Positions 13,520-20,672 of a DNA stretch of 25,997 bases are shown here, piece by piece. Made by a program: the position numbers and the translations under genes. The notes below the pieces were generated by a model. The model worked only from the letters and a program-made list of their open reading frames with translations. It did no database searches and was not told the DNA's origin. The stretch's first letter is position 1; each line of letters starts with the position of its first letter. Location of the stretch: IMG/VR virus record IMGVR_UViG_3300042691_026110, positions 1 through 25,997 of that record. One strand, given 5' to 3'. Origin of the DNA: a virus.

Positions 13520-13711
13520 ATGAGCATGAGCCGCAACTTCTGGGAAAAGAATTGCCTGATGTTCGCCATCCCGTTCGTCAGCCAGAAGATTGGGCGCTGG
13601 CTGATGCGGTCTTACCGCTACATCACGCAGCTTGAACGCGAGAACAGCGAGCTTCGCGAACAGCTCGCCACCATCAGACGCAAATTCAGACGACTTCAAA
13701 GACGAGAGTGA
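13520..13711 (+). CDS. Small Arg-rich coiled-coil protein before integrase
   Basis: 63 residues. A moderately hydrophobic N-terminal half with Phe/Ile/Val-rich segment (L-M-F-A-I-P-F-V), then a strongly charged coiled coil (L-E-R-E-N-S-E-L-R-E-Q-L, then R-R-K-F-R-R-L-Q-R-R-E). AGGAGGG lies 7 nt before the ATG, which follows the upstream TAA directly. The basic tail could bind DNA. It ends 3 nt before the integrase TTG. Confidence 0.6.
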   Translation: MSMSRNFWEKNCLMFAIPFVSQKIGRWLMRSYRYITQLERENSELREQLATIRRKFRRLQRRE

Positions 13712-13714
13712 ACC

Positions 13715-14818
13715 TTGGCCAGCCTCGAAACCGACTCCAGCAAGCGGCACAAGATCCGTTATCTCGACGCCGCGGGCTCCCGCCAGACGATCTACCTCGG
13801 AACCATGCCCGTGAAGCATGCCCGGCAGATCATGCTCTACGTCGAGGGGTTGCTTTCTGCGAAGCTCTCTGCCACCCAGATGGGCCAGGACGTAGCCCGC
13901 TGGGTTGGAGAACTCACCGGCAAGCTGAGAACCCGCCTGGCCGAATTGGGGCTGATCCACGACGTTGAGACAGTTTCGCTGGGGGCGTTCCTCGATCGGT
14001 ACATTGCCGACCACTCGGGAAAGGACTCGACCAAGACGGTCTGGCGACGTTGCCGGAAGCATCTGCTGGCGTTCTTCAAGCCTGGCAAGCTGATCCACGA
14101 CATCGGGAAGTCCGACGCTGTGAAGTTTCGAGCGTTCCTGATTCGCAAGGGGCTCGCGGACAACACCGTCCGCCGAACGTGCGGAGTGGCGAAGCAGTTC
14201 TTCGAGTATGCCTGCGAAGTCGAGCTGATCCAGAGGAACCCATTCCGGCAACGGTCGATCGTCACGACCACCACGGGGAGCCCCAAAGGCCGGAGAGCCT
14301 ACGTCAGTGAGGCCGACGCCCGGAAGGTGTTGGATGCTTGCCCGGATCAGCAGACGAAGCTCCTCTTCGCGTTGGCCAGGTGGGGAGGTCTTCGCGTCCC
14401 CTCCGAGCCTCTGGCCCTGCGATGGGACGACATCGACTTCGAGGCCCGGCGTATCACCGTCACCGTCCCCAAGCTGGCCCACCTGGAAGGCAAGGCCACA
14501 CGAACGATACCGATCTTCCCCGAGCTGCTGGACCTGCTGACGACAGCCCACAAGCTCCGCGAGAGTGATCGAGTCGTCACCATGGCATTGAGCACCGCGA
14601 AGAACTTCCGCACCAGGTTCACCAGAATCATCCGACGCGCTGGCGTTGACCCGTGGCCCAAGCTGTTCCACACTCTCCGAGCCAGCCGTCAAACCGATCT
14701 CGAAGACCGATTTCCCGCTCACGTCGTGTGCGAGTGGATCGGCAACAGCCCCCGAGTCGCTCGCGAGCACTACCTCACCACCCTCGACCGCCACTTCGAT
14801 GAGGCGACCGGAAAGTGA
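13715..14818 (+). CDS. int: Tyrosine site-specific integrase
   Basis: 367 residues. N-terminal ~1-90 holds a strand-rich arm-binding segment and a helical stretch common in planctomycete integrases; 90-180 is a SAM-like core-binding domain ending R-N-P-F; the catalytic domain has Arg227 in G-G-L-R-V, His319-x-x-Arg322 (F-H-T-L-R), Trp341 in C-E-W-I-G-N-S and the nucleophile Tyr353 in A-R-E-H-Y-L. All key residues are present. It starts with TTG 3 nt after the preceding stop, and the starting A-S-L-E-x-D pattern fits relatives. An attP-like site follows directly. It integrates and, with the xis-like protein, probably excises the phage. Confidence 0.93.
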   Translation: MASLETDSSKRHKIRYLDAAGSRQTIYLGTMPVKHARQIMLYVEGLLSAKLSATQMGQDVARWVGELTGKLRTRLAELGLIHDVETVSLGAFLDRYIADHSGKDSTKTVWRRCRKHLLAFFKPGKLIHDIGKSDAVKFRAFLIRKGLADNTVRRTCGVAKQFFEYACEVELIQRNPFRQRSIVTTTTGSPKGRRAYVSEADARKVLDACPDQQTKLLFALARWGGLRVPSEPLALRWDDIDFEARRITVTVPKLAHLEGKATRTIPIFPELLDLLTTAHKLRESDRVVTMALSTAKNFRTRFTRIIRRAGVDPWPKLFHTLRASRQTDLEDRFPAHVVCEWIGNSPRVAREHYLTTLDRHFDEATGK

Positions 14819-14838
14819 TTGTTCGCTATGATTTCCTT

Positions 14839-14892
14839 CAGCGACTTGCGTCAAAAGTGAGTCGCTAACATTGGCGAAATCCTTCGCCAATG
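14839..14892 (+). terminator. Two hairpins after integrase (terminator-like, no T-run)
   Basis: First AGCGACT pairs with AGTCGCT around 13 nt (14839-14865). Then CATTGGCGAA pairs with TTCGCCAATG around 5 nt (14868-14892), a perfect 10-bp stem. A T-run is missing, so ending transcription by the intrinsic route is doubtful; they may instead be protein sites at the edge of attP. Confidence 0.4.
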
Positions 14893-14903
14893 AATCAGCA
14901 AAA

Positions 14904-15094
14904 TGGTGGCACAGGTGGTGGCAGTGCATAGCCGCGTACACGTGCGTGGAGATGCGTGGAGCCACCATTTCTCAGGAAATGAGGCTTTTTCCATGCCAGA
15001 AGTGGGCGATGAGGGACTCGAACGTGTTTGCGTAATGTGTTGACTTGAAACAGTTTGCGGAATCACCGTTTTGCCGTGGTGGCACCAGTGGTGG
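14904..15094. other. attP-like region with tRNA 3' end core and arm-type repeats
   Basis: On the minus strand, 15023-14998 reads as a tRNA end: T-loop TTCGAGT, T-stem CCCTC, acceptor ATCGCCC and discriminator A (then CTTCT). The T-stem's other half is missing, so only the 3' part is present, as in phage attP sites that restore a tRNA gene. The predicted target tRNA starts GGGCGAT. Around it lie two 18-bp direct repeats, TGGTGGCACAGGTGGTGG (14904-14921) and a copy with two changes (15077-15094), plus GCCACCAT inverted at 14961-14968 and a tandem TGCGTGGAG pair (14943-14951, 14953-14961). They look like integrase arm sites. Confidence 0.7.
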
Positions 15095-15134
15095 TAAATC
15101 TTCGAAAATCTGTTTTCAATCTTTGATTTCCGCA

Positions 15135-15162
15135 TTGACAATCAAACCGCTGCCGATAAGAT
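15135..15162 (+). promoter_or_regulatory. Sigma70-like promoter for the coiled-coil gene cluster
   Basis: TTGACA, 16-nt spacer and TAAGAT. The start would be near 15168, which makes the ATG at 15169 nearly leaderless and favours the ATG at 15214 as the real gene start. Confidence 0.45.
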
Positions 15163-15213
15163 TACACCATGCAACGCGACTCACGCGGGGCGAACGACAC
15201 GAGGACGACGAAC

Positions 15214-15543
15214 ATGGGAGCTGCACAAGAACATCGCGGGAACATGGTCATCCGTCGTCAAGCGGACGATCAGGTGGCTCGCGTGGCACCTTCTGTTGAA
15301 AACAGGCATCTCCGCGAAGTGGTGAAGGAGCGTGACGCTGAGGTGTCATTGCTGAAGTCTGATTTGCAGCGAGCACGAAGGTTGATTTCACTGCTGAGAG
15401 CAGAAAAGGCCGCTTTGCAAGAGCGGAACAAGACTCTGCTCGGTGCAGTGGACCGCATTGAAGAATCAATGCGTGGCGTGCATATCGCCCGGAAAGCGAT
15501 GAACGCGGTCATTGAGATCCAGAAAATAAAGTCTGGTGAGTAA
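15214..15543 (+). CDS. Coiled-coil hypothetical protein
   Basis: 109 residues from the ATG at 15214. The middle (about 25-85) is a long coiled coil with heptad-like Leu/Val (H-L-R-E-V-V-K-E-R-D-A-E-V, then L-L-R-A-E-K-A-A-L-Q-E-R-N-K-T-L-L). The 15-codon extension to the ATG at 15169 is possible, but a promoter places transcription start there. GAGG lies about 9 nt before 15214. No domain is recognised. Confidence 0.6.
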   Translation: MGAAQEHRGNMVIRRQADDQVARVAPSVENRHLREVVKERDAEVSLLKSDLQRARRLISLLRAEKAALQERNKTLLGAVDRIEESMRGVHIARKAMNAVIEIQKIKSGE

Positions 15544-15553
15544 CCCAACCCAC

Positions 15554-15576
15554 GCCCCGGAGATTCGCTCCGGGGC
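15554..15576 (+). terminator. GC-rich intergenic hairpin
   Basis: GCCCCGGAG-ATTCG-CTCCGGGGC is a perfect 9-bp stem with a 5-nt loop between two plus-strand genes. The tail TCTTGC has few T residues, so it may weaken transcription or protect RNA rather than end it. Confidence 0.45.
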
Positions 15577-15594
15577 TCTTGCGAGGAGATGAGT

Positions 15595-15870
15595 GTGACG
15601 AAAACGCAGTTTGAAGCACTGAAAAACGGTACTCCAGTTGTTTGGATGCCGACTCGTGAATACGGTCAACTTAAGATTCTCTCCGACCGACTCCGGTTGA
15701 TTACGTGGGATTCTGGAGAAACCACCGTCTTGCGAGTGTTTCAGTACAAAGTTGTCGACGCAGAGGCAAGAACCATTTGGGATAGCTGGTATGAAGAACT
15801 GGACACGCAAGCGGAGTGGGACGCATGCTGTGAAGATGCCAAGAGAAGGACGAGAAAGGCCACCACGTGA
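15595..15870 (+). CDS. Small hypothetical protein
   Basis: 91 residues, with T-P-V-V-W-M, a strand-rich middle (G-Q-L-K-I-L-S-D-R-L-R-L-I-T-W) and an acidic, Trp-rich C-terminal helix (D-S-W-Y-E-E-L-D-T-Q-A-E-W-D). The GTG at 15595 sits 6 nt after GAGGAG, while the ATG at 15589 directly abuts that site, so the GTG is preferred. No family recognised. The next gene overlaps its stop as GTGA. Confidence 0.55.
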   Translation: MTKTQFEALKNGTPVVWMPTREYGQLKILSDRLRLITWDSGETTVLRVFQYKVVDAEARTIWDSWYEELDTQAEWDACCEDAKRRTRKATT

Positions 15871-16085
15871 AGAAGAAACCAACCCGAGGAGGAGCCCGCG
15901 CCGGAGCTGGCCGTCCCGCTTCAGGCCGGAGACAGGTTACCCTGCGACTGTCTGACGCGACCGTCGAGCGGCTGGACAGGATCGTTCCCGAGCGTCTCGG
16001 GCAGGCGAGAGTGATTGACGCTGCGGTGTCGCAGCTTACCGACGAGCAGATAGCGGCTTTCGCCGATTCCAAACTTCCTCACTGA
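15867..16085 (+). CDS. Possible ribbon-helix-helix DNA-binding protein
   Basis: 72 residues. The N-terminus has the basic G-G-A-R-A-G-A-G-R-P motif found in small phage DNA-associated proteins. Then R-R-Q-V-T-L-R-L-S-D-A-T-V-E-R-L-D-R-I could form the strand-helix start of a ribbon-helix-helix fold, and a second helix follows. The GTG start overlaps the preceding stop (GTGA). Its last ~50 nt overlap the end of the convergent minus-strand zinc-finger gene. A regulatory role is plausible. Confidence 0.6.
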   Translation: MKKKPTRGGARAGAGRPASGRRQVTLRLSDATVERLDRIVPERLGQARVIDAAVSQLTDEQIAAFADSKLPH

Positions 16086-16257
16086 TCCCATAAACCCGCC
16101 TGACAGCGTCCGACACCTTCCGCCGCTCTTCGTCGGTTGTCGAGAGATTCCACTCGATTCGTGAGCGGTCCCCGCACTCGTGAGCGTCTCCCAGGAATCG
16201 AATCGAGGCCCCGCAATGTCGGCACTCGCTAACGTACATGTGACTGTCTGGATTCAC
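16036..16257 (-). CDS. Small zinc-finger-like protein
   Basis: 73 residues. [11 protein letters not shown] near the N-terminus and D-A-H-E-C-G provide Cys/Cys and His/Cys zinc ligands at a fitting distance, followed by a charged helix ([14 protein letters not shown]). The GTG start overlaps the upstream stop (GTGA) with AGGAGG 8 nt upstream, so it is likely translated. It is the last gene of the minus packaging operon and overlaps the end of the plus-strand gene by 50 bp. Confidence 0.65.
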   Translation of the reverse strand: MNPDSHMYVSECRHCGASIRFLGDAHECGDRSRIEWNLSTTDEERRKVSDAVRRVYGISEEVWNRRKPLSARR

Positions 16258-16415
16258 GCGAACATCCTCCTTTGACGGAATCCGTTGACTGTTACCTCTT
16301 TTCCCATCGCCTCCATGATTCGACGTTTGGCAATCTCGAAATACTTCGGCTCTTTTTCGATGCCAATAAATCGCCGGTTGAGCTGAACGCAGGCCACGCC
16401 AGTTGTTGGTTCCAT
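16254..16415 (-). pseudogene. C-terminal fragment of an N6/N4 DNA methyltransferase
   Basis: 53 residues. The start, [16 protein letters not shown], then [17 protein letters not shown], closely matches the last part of adenine/N4-cytosine methyltransferases: the final part of the G-S-G-T-T-G-V-A motif I and the following strand. The catalytic (D/N/S)PPY part is missing, so no activity is expected. It starts 3 nt after the terminase stop with a weak site, and its end overlaps the zinc-finger gene. It is either a remnant or a shortened protein kept for another use. Confidence 0.72.
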
Positions 16416-16417
16416 CT

Positions 16418-18520
16418 TCACGCTCCGGCCCTCCTTTCTGCCATGACTTCCGCGTATGTGTACTTCCGCTTCTTCTGCTTCGTTGCCTCGGGAGCTGCCG
16501 TCAGAGTCGTACAGCCCAGCGTGGAGGCCCGCATTGTCAGGCCCACCGCGATATCGAGCAGGTGATTCTCCCGGCCCGGCATGAGCTGCCAGACGTTGCC
16601 CGTGTCCCCGTCGACTGTCACGCTTTTCGCAGCTTCGCTCGTGAGATGTTCGGCCAACATGCGATGAGTCGATTGCCGGTCGCCGAACAGCAGCATTGCC
16701 CCCGGCTGGCCCACGGGGATGCGAAAGCGTTCGATGAGGAACGACTTCCAGAAGTTGGTGTCGTAAAGAACGTGCCGCCCTCGGCCTTCGAGCCGGATGC
16801 GCCAGTTGAGCCCCTTGCGGTCTCCCGGCTTGTCCTGCCAGGCCGTAACACGCTTCTGACCGGGCTTGATCCCTTTGCCGTGGCTGGGAATCCAGTCCTT
16901 CCGGTGCGGGCTCCGAGACACTGCCAGGTAGATCGATTCCGTCGATTCGCCGTATTGGCTGTCGATGCAGCCCCCGTCGAGCTTGTGTTCTGTCCCGTCC
17001 TCACCCAGATAGACCCGCGTCGACAGCTCGCCCATCAGATCCGTGAGGCCCTGATACCATGCGTTCTCGCGGGAGCCATTCGGGTACATCTGCAGGAGCG
17101 TGGGGAGCCCGTCAGACAGCCGGAAGTAGGTTCGCGTCGTGGTGGGCCAGAGGCCGTAATCGACAAAGTCACCACTGAATCCGGCGCTCGTGAACGCTCC
17201 AACTCCCCAGAACAGATAATCCTTCTGGACGTCGATCATCGCCGTTAGCACGTTTCGCCCGCGAGCCACCCGGCCACGAGGGACGCGGTTGATCCGTGAG
17301 GCGATGGCATCCATTGAGAGCGGTTGGACCGTGTCAACCTTCTCTTCAATCGGCTCGTTCTGGTATTCCGCAAAGAAGGCCCCTTCGTCCCGGATCTTCA
17401 GATTCATGGCCGACTGCAAAGCTGAGATTTCGTCGGAGTTGTACCGGCCTTCCCAGGCGACAACAGCCCCCGCGTCCATCGCTTCGCGGTTGTTGCGATA
17501 GAACTCGGTCGCTTCTGCATGCGCTCGTGCCTGGTCGCCTTCCACGTCCTTCGAGTAGTTCTTCCTGATGTCGGCGTACTGATCCCACAGCCCGGAGTTC
17601 GTCGGGAATGAGTAGACCAGCTTCTTTCGAATCCCCTGCCAAGCGGGATGCTTCGATCGGTCGAGAATTTGGTCTGCCATGTCTCCGGGATAGATCACCG
17701 TGCAAGGCATCAGCCCGCAGATTTTCTTGCCGGGACCAGCGAGGCCCAACACGTCACCCGAGAGAGTCTTCACACGGTCGGCTGACTGCTCGAAGCTCTT
17801 GGCCGACTCGCGAGTCTGGGGATCGTCGATCAGGACGAACGAAGGCCGCTTCCCCTTGTGCTTCATGCCGCGAACTCGCCCGGTAAGACCTGCGATTCGA
17901 ATCACTGAACCAGAGCTGAGCGACTTGCCATCCTTCCGGCGCGGGCCGTTCCATTCAGGTGGCGGCGTTACGGTGGGGAAGACGATCTGCTTCGCCGTCC
18001 ACTCCATCGCCGTTCGCTCGCCGTTGCAGAGCTGGCCCTTGCAGCGGTTGACGATCCCTTCGAGGCACTGAATCGGGTAGACGGCTTCCGGGTAGTCGGC
18101 CAGGAGCAACTCATTCGATTCAAGGCTCGCCTTGATCGAGTCGAGCATCTCTTCGGCGTGGGGCTCGGTCGCTCCGATCATCACGCCGAACGGATGAAAT
18201 CCGTTCAGGATGGCCCACTCACAGCCGACTTCACACCATGTCGTCTTGCCGCTTCCGCGAGGCATGGCGATTGCCTGCAGGTCACCTTGCAGGACAGCCC
18301 GCTCGATAGAGCGAATCATTTCAAGCTGGTCTTCGCAGGTCTCAAGATAGAGCAGGTCGGAATGGTATGTCTGACCGTGAAGCAGCAGAGACTTCGAGCA
18401 CTCGTACCGGCGTTCAAGGTCTTCGACTGGAGGTATCCCGCCAATCTCCCTGCCCTTGCGAGAAATCGATTCCTCGCGGGCTGCAGATCGCCGCTTCTTG
18501 TCTTCGTAGTCTTGGGTCAC
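16418..18520 (-). CDS. Terminase large subunit
   Basis: 700 residues, long for the family. The ATPase domain has Walker A at 86-94 (M-P-R-G-S-G-K-T-T), Walker B F-V-L-I-D-D at 228-233 and a coupling-like region after it. The nuclease domain starts near Asp430 (A-M-I-D-V-Q-K-D), with D-S-Q-Y-G and a final L-L-D-I-A-V-G as further likely metal-ligand motifs. It packages DNA at the portal using ATP and cuts it. The GTG start overlaps the preceding stop (GTGA). Portal is about 9 kb away on the same strand with the plus-strand integration block between, so packaging genes are split. No small terminase was recognised; the 71-residue gene upstream is a possible but unsupported candidate. Confidence 0.92.
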   Translation of the reverse strand: MTQDYEDKKRRSAAREESISRKGREIGGIPPVEDLERRYECSKSLLLHGQTYHSDLLYLETCEDQLEMIRSIERAVLQGDLQAIAMPRGSGKTTWCEVGCEWAILNGFHPFGVMIGATEPHAEEMLDSIKASLESNELLLADYPEAVYPIQCLEGIVNRCKGQLCNGERTAMEWTAKQIVFPTVTPPPEWNGPRRKDGKSLSSGSVIRIAGLTGRVRGMKHKGKRPSFVLIDDPQTRESAKSFEQSADRVKTLSGDVLGLAGPGKKICGLMPCTVIYPGDMADQILDRSKHPAWQGIRKKLVYSFPTNSGLWDQYADIRKNYSKDVEGDQARAHAEATEFYRNNREAMDAGAVVAWEGRYNSDEISALQSAMNLKIRDEGAFFAEYQNEPIEEKVDTVQPLSMDAIASRINRVPRGRVARGRNVLTAMIDVQKDYLFWGVGAFTSAGFSGDFVDYGLWPTTTRTYFRLSDGLPTLLQMYPNGSRENAWYQGLTDLMGELSTRVYLGEDGTEHKLDGGCIDSQYGESTESIYLAVSRSPHRKDWIPSHGKGIKPGQKRVTAWQDKPGDRKGLNWRIRLEGRGRHVLYDTNFWKSFLIERFRIPVGQPGAMLLFGDRQSTHRMLAEHLTSEAAKSVTVDGDTGNVWQLMPGRENHLLDIAVGLTMRASTLGCTTLTAAPEATKQKKRKYTYAEVMAERRAGA

Positions 18521-18732
18521 GCTGGGATCTCGGAGAGAGGCTTCGGTTGTGGCTGTGGGCTTGGTGGCTGCATTTCACCGAACTGGATCAATGACAAATC
18601 CTCCATCCGACCCACCCCTACGACTTCCCGATTCGAATTGAGAAGCTGAGCCCACCCGTCCTTTGTTTTGAACTGATGGGCAAGACTGTTCCTCACCGGC
18701 TCGCGACCGTCTCGAAAATGAATCGTCAGCAT
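18517..18732 (-). CDS. Small hypothetical protein before terminase
   Basis: 71 residues with a beta-like N-terminus (M-L-T-I-H-F-R-D-G-R), a F-K-T-K-D-G-W-A-Q-L middle and a Pro/Gln-rich tail (Q-P-P-S-P-Q-P-Q-P). No motif. AGAGG lies before the ATG, and the stop overlaps the terminase GTG, so it is translationally coupled to the large subunit. Position allows a small-subunit or packaging accessory role, but no HTH is visible. Confidence 0.6.
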   Translation of the reverse strand: MLTIHFRDGREPVRNSLAHQFKTKDGWAQLLNSNREVVGVGRMEDLSLIQFGEMQPPSPQPQPKPLSEIPA

Positions 18733-18820
18733 GACCTCTCACCCTTCCTTCTCAATATCCTTTGAACCCCGAACAGCACCCGTCGAATTGCAACAAGCGT
18801 TTCTTCTGGCGGGTCCAGAT

Positions 18821-19273
18821 TCAGCTTTCGACTTCGCCGGTGGGGATGCTTCCGGATGGCTCCCGGTCGCATGTCGTATCTACTGCTTCGCACTTCGGCT
18901 TCTCCTTGTGGCACGGTTTGCAGAGCACCTCGAATCCTTCGGATTCGACGAAAAGACGCTCAGCAAAGCCTGCAAGGTCTCCAAAGCTCCGGAGACTTCC
19001 GCATGGAACGATGTGATCGTCTTCAACGTCTGTTCGAGGGAACCAGCCAAGGCAGCGAGCGCATTGATATTCCCACTTCTGACGAGGATTGGCTCCGGTG
19101 TAAGGTCGACGGGCTCGGTTGATTGAAAGAGACCGCCCTGGCCAACGAAGCGACATTCGCCGGAGTCCAGAACGAAGCCACCCCCAGAATGCTGCCTCGG
19201 TCCACTTCCCACCGGCCCGAGTTCGCTCGACTCGTGAAGTCTTGGGCTTTCGTGTTGTTCGCTTCTTCCCCAT
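18821..19273 (-). CDS. HNH endonuclease
   Basis: 150 residues from the ATG at 19273. After a basic N-terminus comes a region W-T-E-A-A-F-W-G-W-L-R-S-G-L-R-R seen in phage HNH proteins. The HNH core has Cys71/Cys74, D-D-H-I with His87 and a C-terminal C-K-P-C-H-K at 118-123. These are the zinc sites and catalytic His of the nuclease. Such genes next to terminase often help packaging, which is likely here. A 175-residue frame starting at the MTase stop overlaps it (see 18880-19407). The TTG at 19288 is an alternative start. Confidence 0.85.
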   Translation of the reverse strand: MGKKRTTRKPKTSRVERTRAGGKWTEAAFWGWLRSGLRRMSLRWPGRSLSINRARRPYTGANPRQKWEYQCARCLGWFPRTDVEDDHIVPCGSLRSFGDLAGFAERLFVESEGFEVLCKPCHKEKPKCEAVDTTCDREPSGSIPTGEVES

Positions 19274-19407
19274 TCGCAATAGTCCCAATCGTCGTAGTAT
19301 CGAAGACGTTCTTCGAGTTCTTCGATGTCCTGCTCTCGGTCTTCGTGCAGCTGCTGGAGCTGGTTGGAGATTTCACGCTTCGCGTGATGGCGGGTGTTAG
19401 GTTTCAT
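18880..19407 (-). CDS. Coupled frame overlapping HNH gene (possibly short gene with chance extension)
   Basis: The ATG at 19407 overlaps the C5-methyltransferase stop (ATGA). The first ~50 residues look real: a charged helical region I-S-N-Q-L-Q-Q-L-H-E-D-R-E-Q-D-I-E-E-L-E-E-R-L-R-Y-Y followed by acidic/aromatic D-D-W-D-Y-C. From there the frame runs through about 394 nt of the HNH gene in another frame, with composition that looks less natural. Either a small gene reads on by chance, a frameshift removed its proper stop, or both overlapping frames are used. Confidence 0.4.
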   Translation of the reverse strand: MKPNTRHHAKREISNQLQQLHEDREQDIEELEERLRYYDDWDYCEWGRSEQHESPRLHESSELGPVGSGPRQHSGGGFVLDSGECRFVGQGGLFQSTEPVDLTPEPILVRSGNINALAALAGSLEQTLKTITSFHAEVSGALETLQALLSVFSSNPKDSRCSANRATRRSRSAKQ

Positions 19408-20672
19408 GTCGGAAACTCCTCGAGCCACACTCTCAGGAACTGAGCAGCGACTTCCGGGACGATGGCGTTGCCGTAGCCTCGGATCGTGCCGACTCGATGA
19501 CGCTTGGCGAGGGCGATGCACCGCTTAGGACACTCTGCATCAAGACCCAGCTGTGATAACCGGGGAAGAATGTCGGCGTGCTTGGTGGGTATCCCATAAG
19601 CCACCGGGACAATTCCGGGTTCAATACGCCGGGCTTTGAACTGTCCTGGCCGCTTGTCGTCTCGGAACCAGGCGATGGCGTAGTTGGACCAGTGATCGCA
19701 TCCACCGCTTGGCCGGGCAGTTTCTCCCATCCGCCGCCGTACTCCTTGGAGTTCTGATGATCCTGCGACATCGGATTCGCCCAGTTCGTCAGGGCCGCAA
19801 ACGCCTGACGTGGCAGTTGATCGAGACGTGTCCGTGTCGAGCCGTCCGGGTTCGTGCCGGTCGTCGCCATGCCCGAGGTGTCTTTGTGATCCCGTGAGGC
19901 TGGCCCCGCCCACGGCATCAACGATGGCCCAGTAGCATGGCCCGCAGAATTTCCCACCGGACAGCTGTTGAGCCTCTCCTGGTCCGACGTGGTGCATGGC
20001 TCGCCGATCGCAGCGTGGAACATCGCATCGCTCGCCGATGGGGCTGTGTAGAGACTCGCAATCGTCTGCAGCTTCCGACCCGTCATCCCGTGCCCCGCTG
20101 GCTCCGGTCCGCCTTCCGAGTCCGCAGCTCGCGGGCCTGGATAGGTCACGACGGCGGGCTCCCCAGAACAGTCGCTGGCGGATGATCGGCGAGCCAACGC
20201 TCGCAGCTGCAAGATCGACACACCAGACGAAGTAGCCCGCCGCTTCCAGGTCAGACTGCACTCCGGCGAGCCATTCAAGTCCATCCTTGCTTGCAACCTG
20301 CTCTCCAAAGACTTCCGGAGGTCGGAATCGCTGGATCTGTCGATAGGCGTCGGGCCACAAATGACGCTCGTCGTCGGTTCCGAGCCGCTTCCCGGCGTTG
20401 CTGAAGGGCTGGCAGGGACAGGACATGGTCCAGATGGGTCGGTCGTCGGGCCATCCGGCCAGGGCAAGAGCCGCTTGCCAGCCGCCGATGCCCGCGAAGA
20501 AATGACATTGCGTGTACTGGCTGAGATCGACATCAACAGGCACTCCGGCGGGATGCGGTCCGTAATCGGTTCGGTTGAGCAGCACGATCGAGGTCGTATC
20601 GACCGTGGCGTGCGGGTACATCGCGGCCAGGCCGGCGGCGGGGAAGTCGTCCCACTCGTTGAGGTAGATCAT
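19404..20672 (-). CDS. C5-cytosine DNA methyltransferase
   Basis: 422 residues with motifs in order: motif I F-F-A-G-I-G-G-W (59-65), motif IV C-P-C-Q-P-F with catalytic Cys87, an E-Q-V motif VI (124-126) where many relatives have ENV, motif VIII I-R-Q-R-L-F-W and a C-terminal motif X G-Y-G-N-A-I-V-P. The target-recognition region between VIII and X is large and unusual in composition (many Arg, Gly, Asp and Cys). It probably methylates phage DNA against host restriction; the target is unknown. The ATG at 20672 overlaps the stop of the primase-helicase (ATGA). Confidence 0.9.
   Translation of the reverse strand: MIYLNEWDDFPAAGLAAMYPHATVDTTSIVLLNRTDYGPHPAGVPVDVDLSQYTQCHFFAGIGGWQAALALAGWPDDRPIWTMSCPCQPFSNAGKRLGTDDERHLWPDAYRQIQRFRPPEVFGEQVASKDGLEWLAGVQSDLEAAGYFVWCVDLAAASVGSPIIRQRLFWGARRRDLSRPASCGLGRRTGASGARDDGSEAADDCESLHSPIGERCDVPRCDRRAMHHVGPGEAQQLSGGKFCGPCYWAIVDAVGGASLTGSQRHLGHGDDRHEPGRLDTDTSRSTATSGVCGPDELGESDVAGSSELQGVRRRMGETARPSGGCDHWSNYAIAWFRDDKRPGQFKARRIEPGIVPVAYGIPTKHADILPRLSQLGLDAECPKRCIALAKRHRVGTIRGYGNAIVPEVAAQFLRVWLEEFPT

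Noticed and set aside
12629-14968. A 779-codon minus-strand open frame
   Set aside because: It is antisense to the integrase, xis-like gene and others, crosses the hairpin-rich gap, and its composition looks like a GC-rich shadow frame.
14998-15023. A complete tRNA gene
   Set aside because: Only the T-loop, 3' T-stem and 3' acceptor are present; the 5' bases do not pair, so it is an att core.
14851-15141. Minus-strand frame across attP
   Set aside because: It covers the tRNA end, arm repeats and hairpins; composition and position fit non-coding DNA.
16403-17248. Plus-strand frame opposite terminase
   Set aside because: Shadow of the nuclease domain on the other strand.
18726-18914. 62-codon minus-strand frame between HNH and the small gene
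   Set aside because: Mostly overlaps the HNH end, very Arg-rich, no ribosome site.
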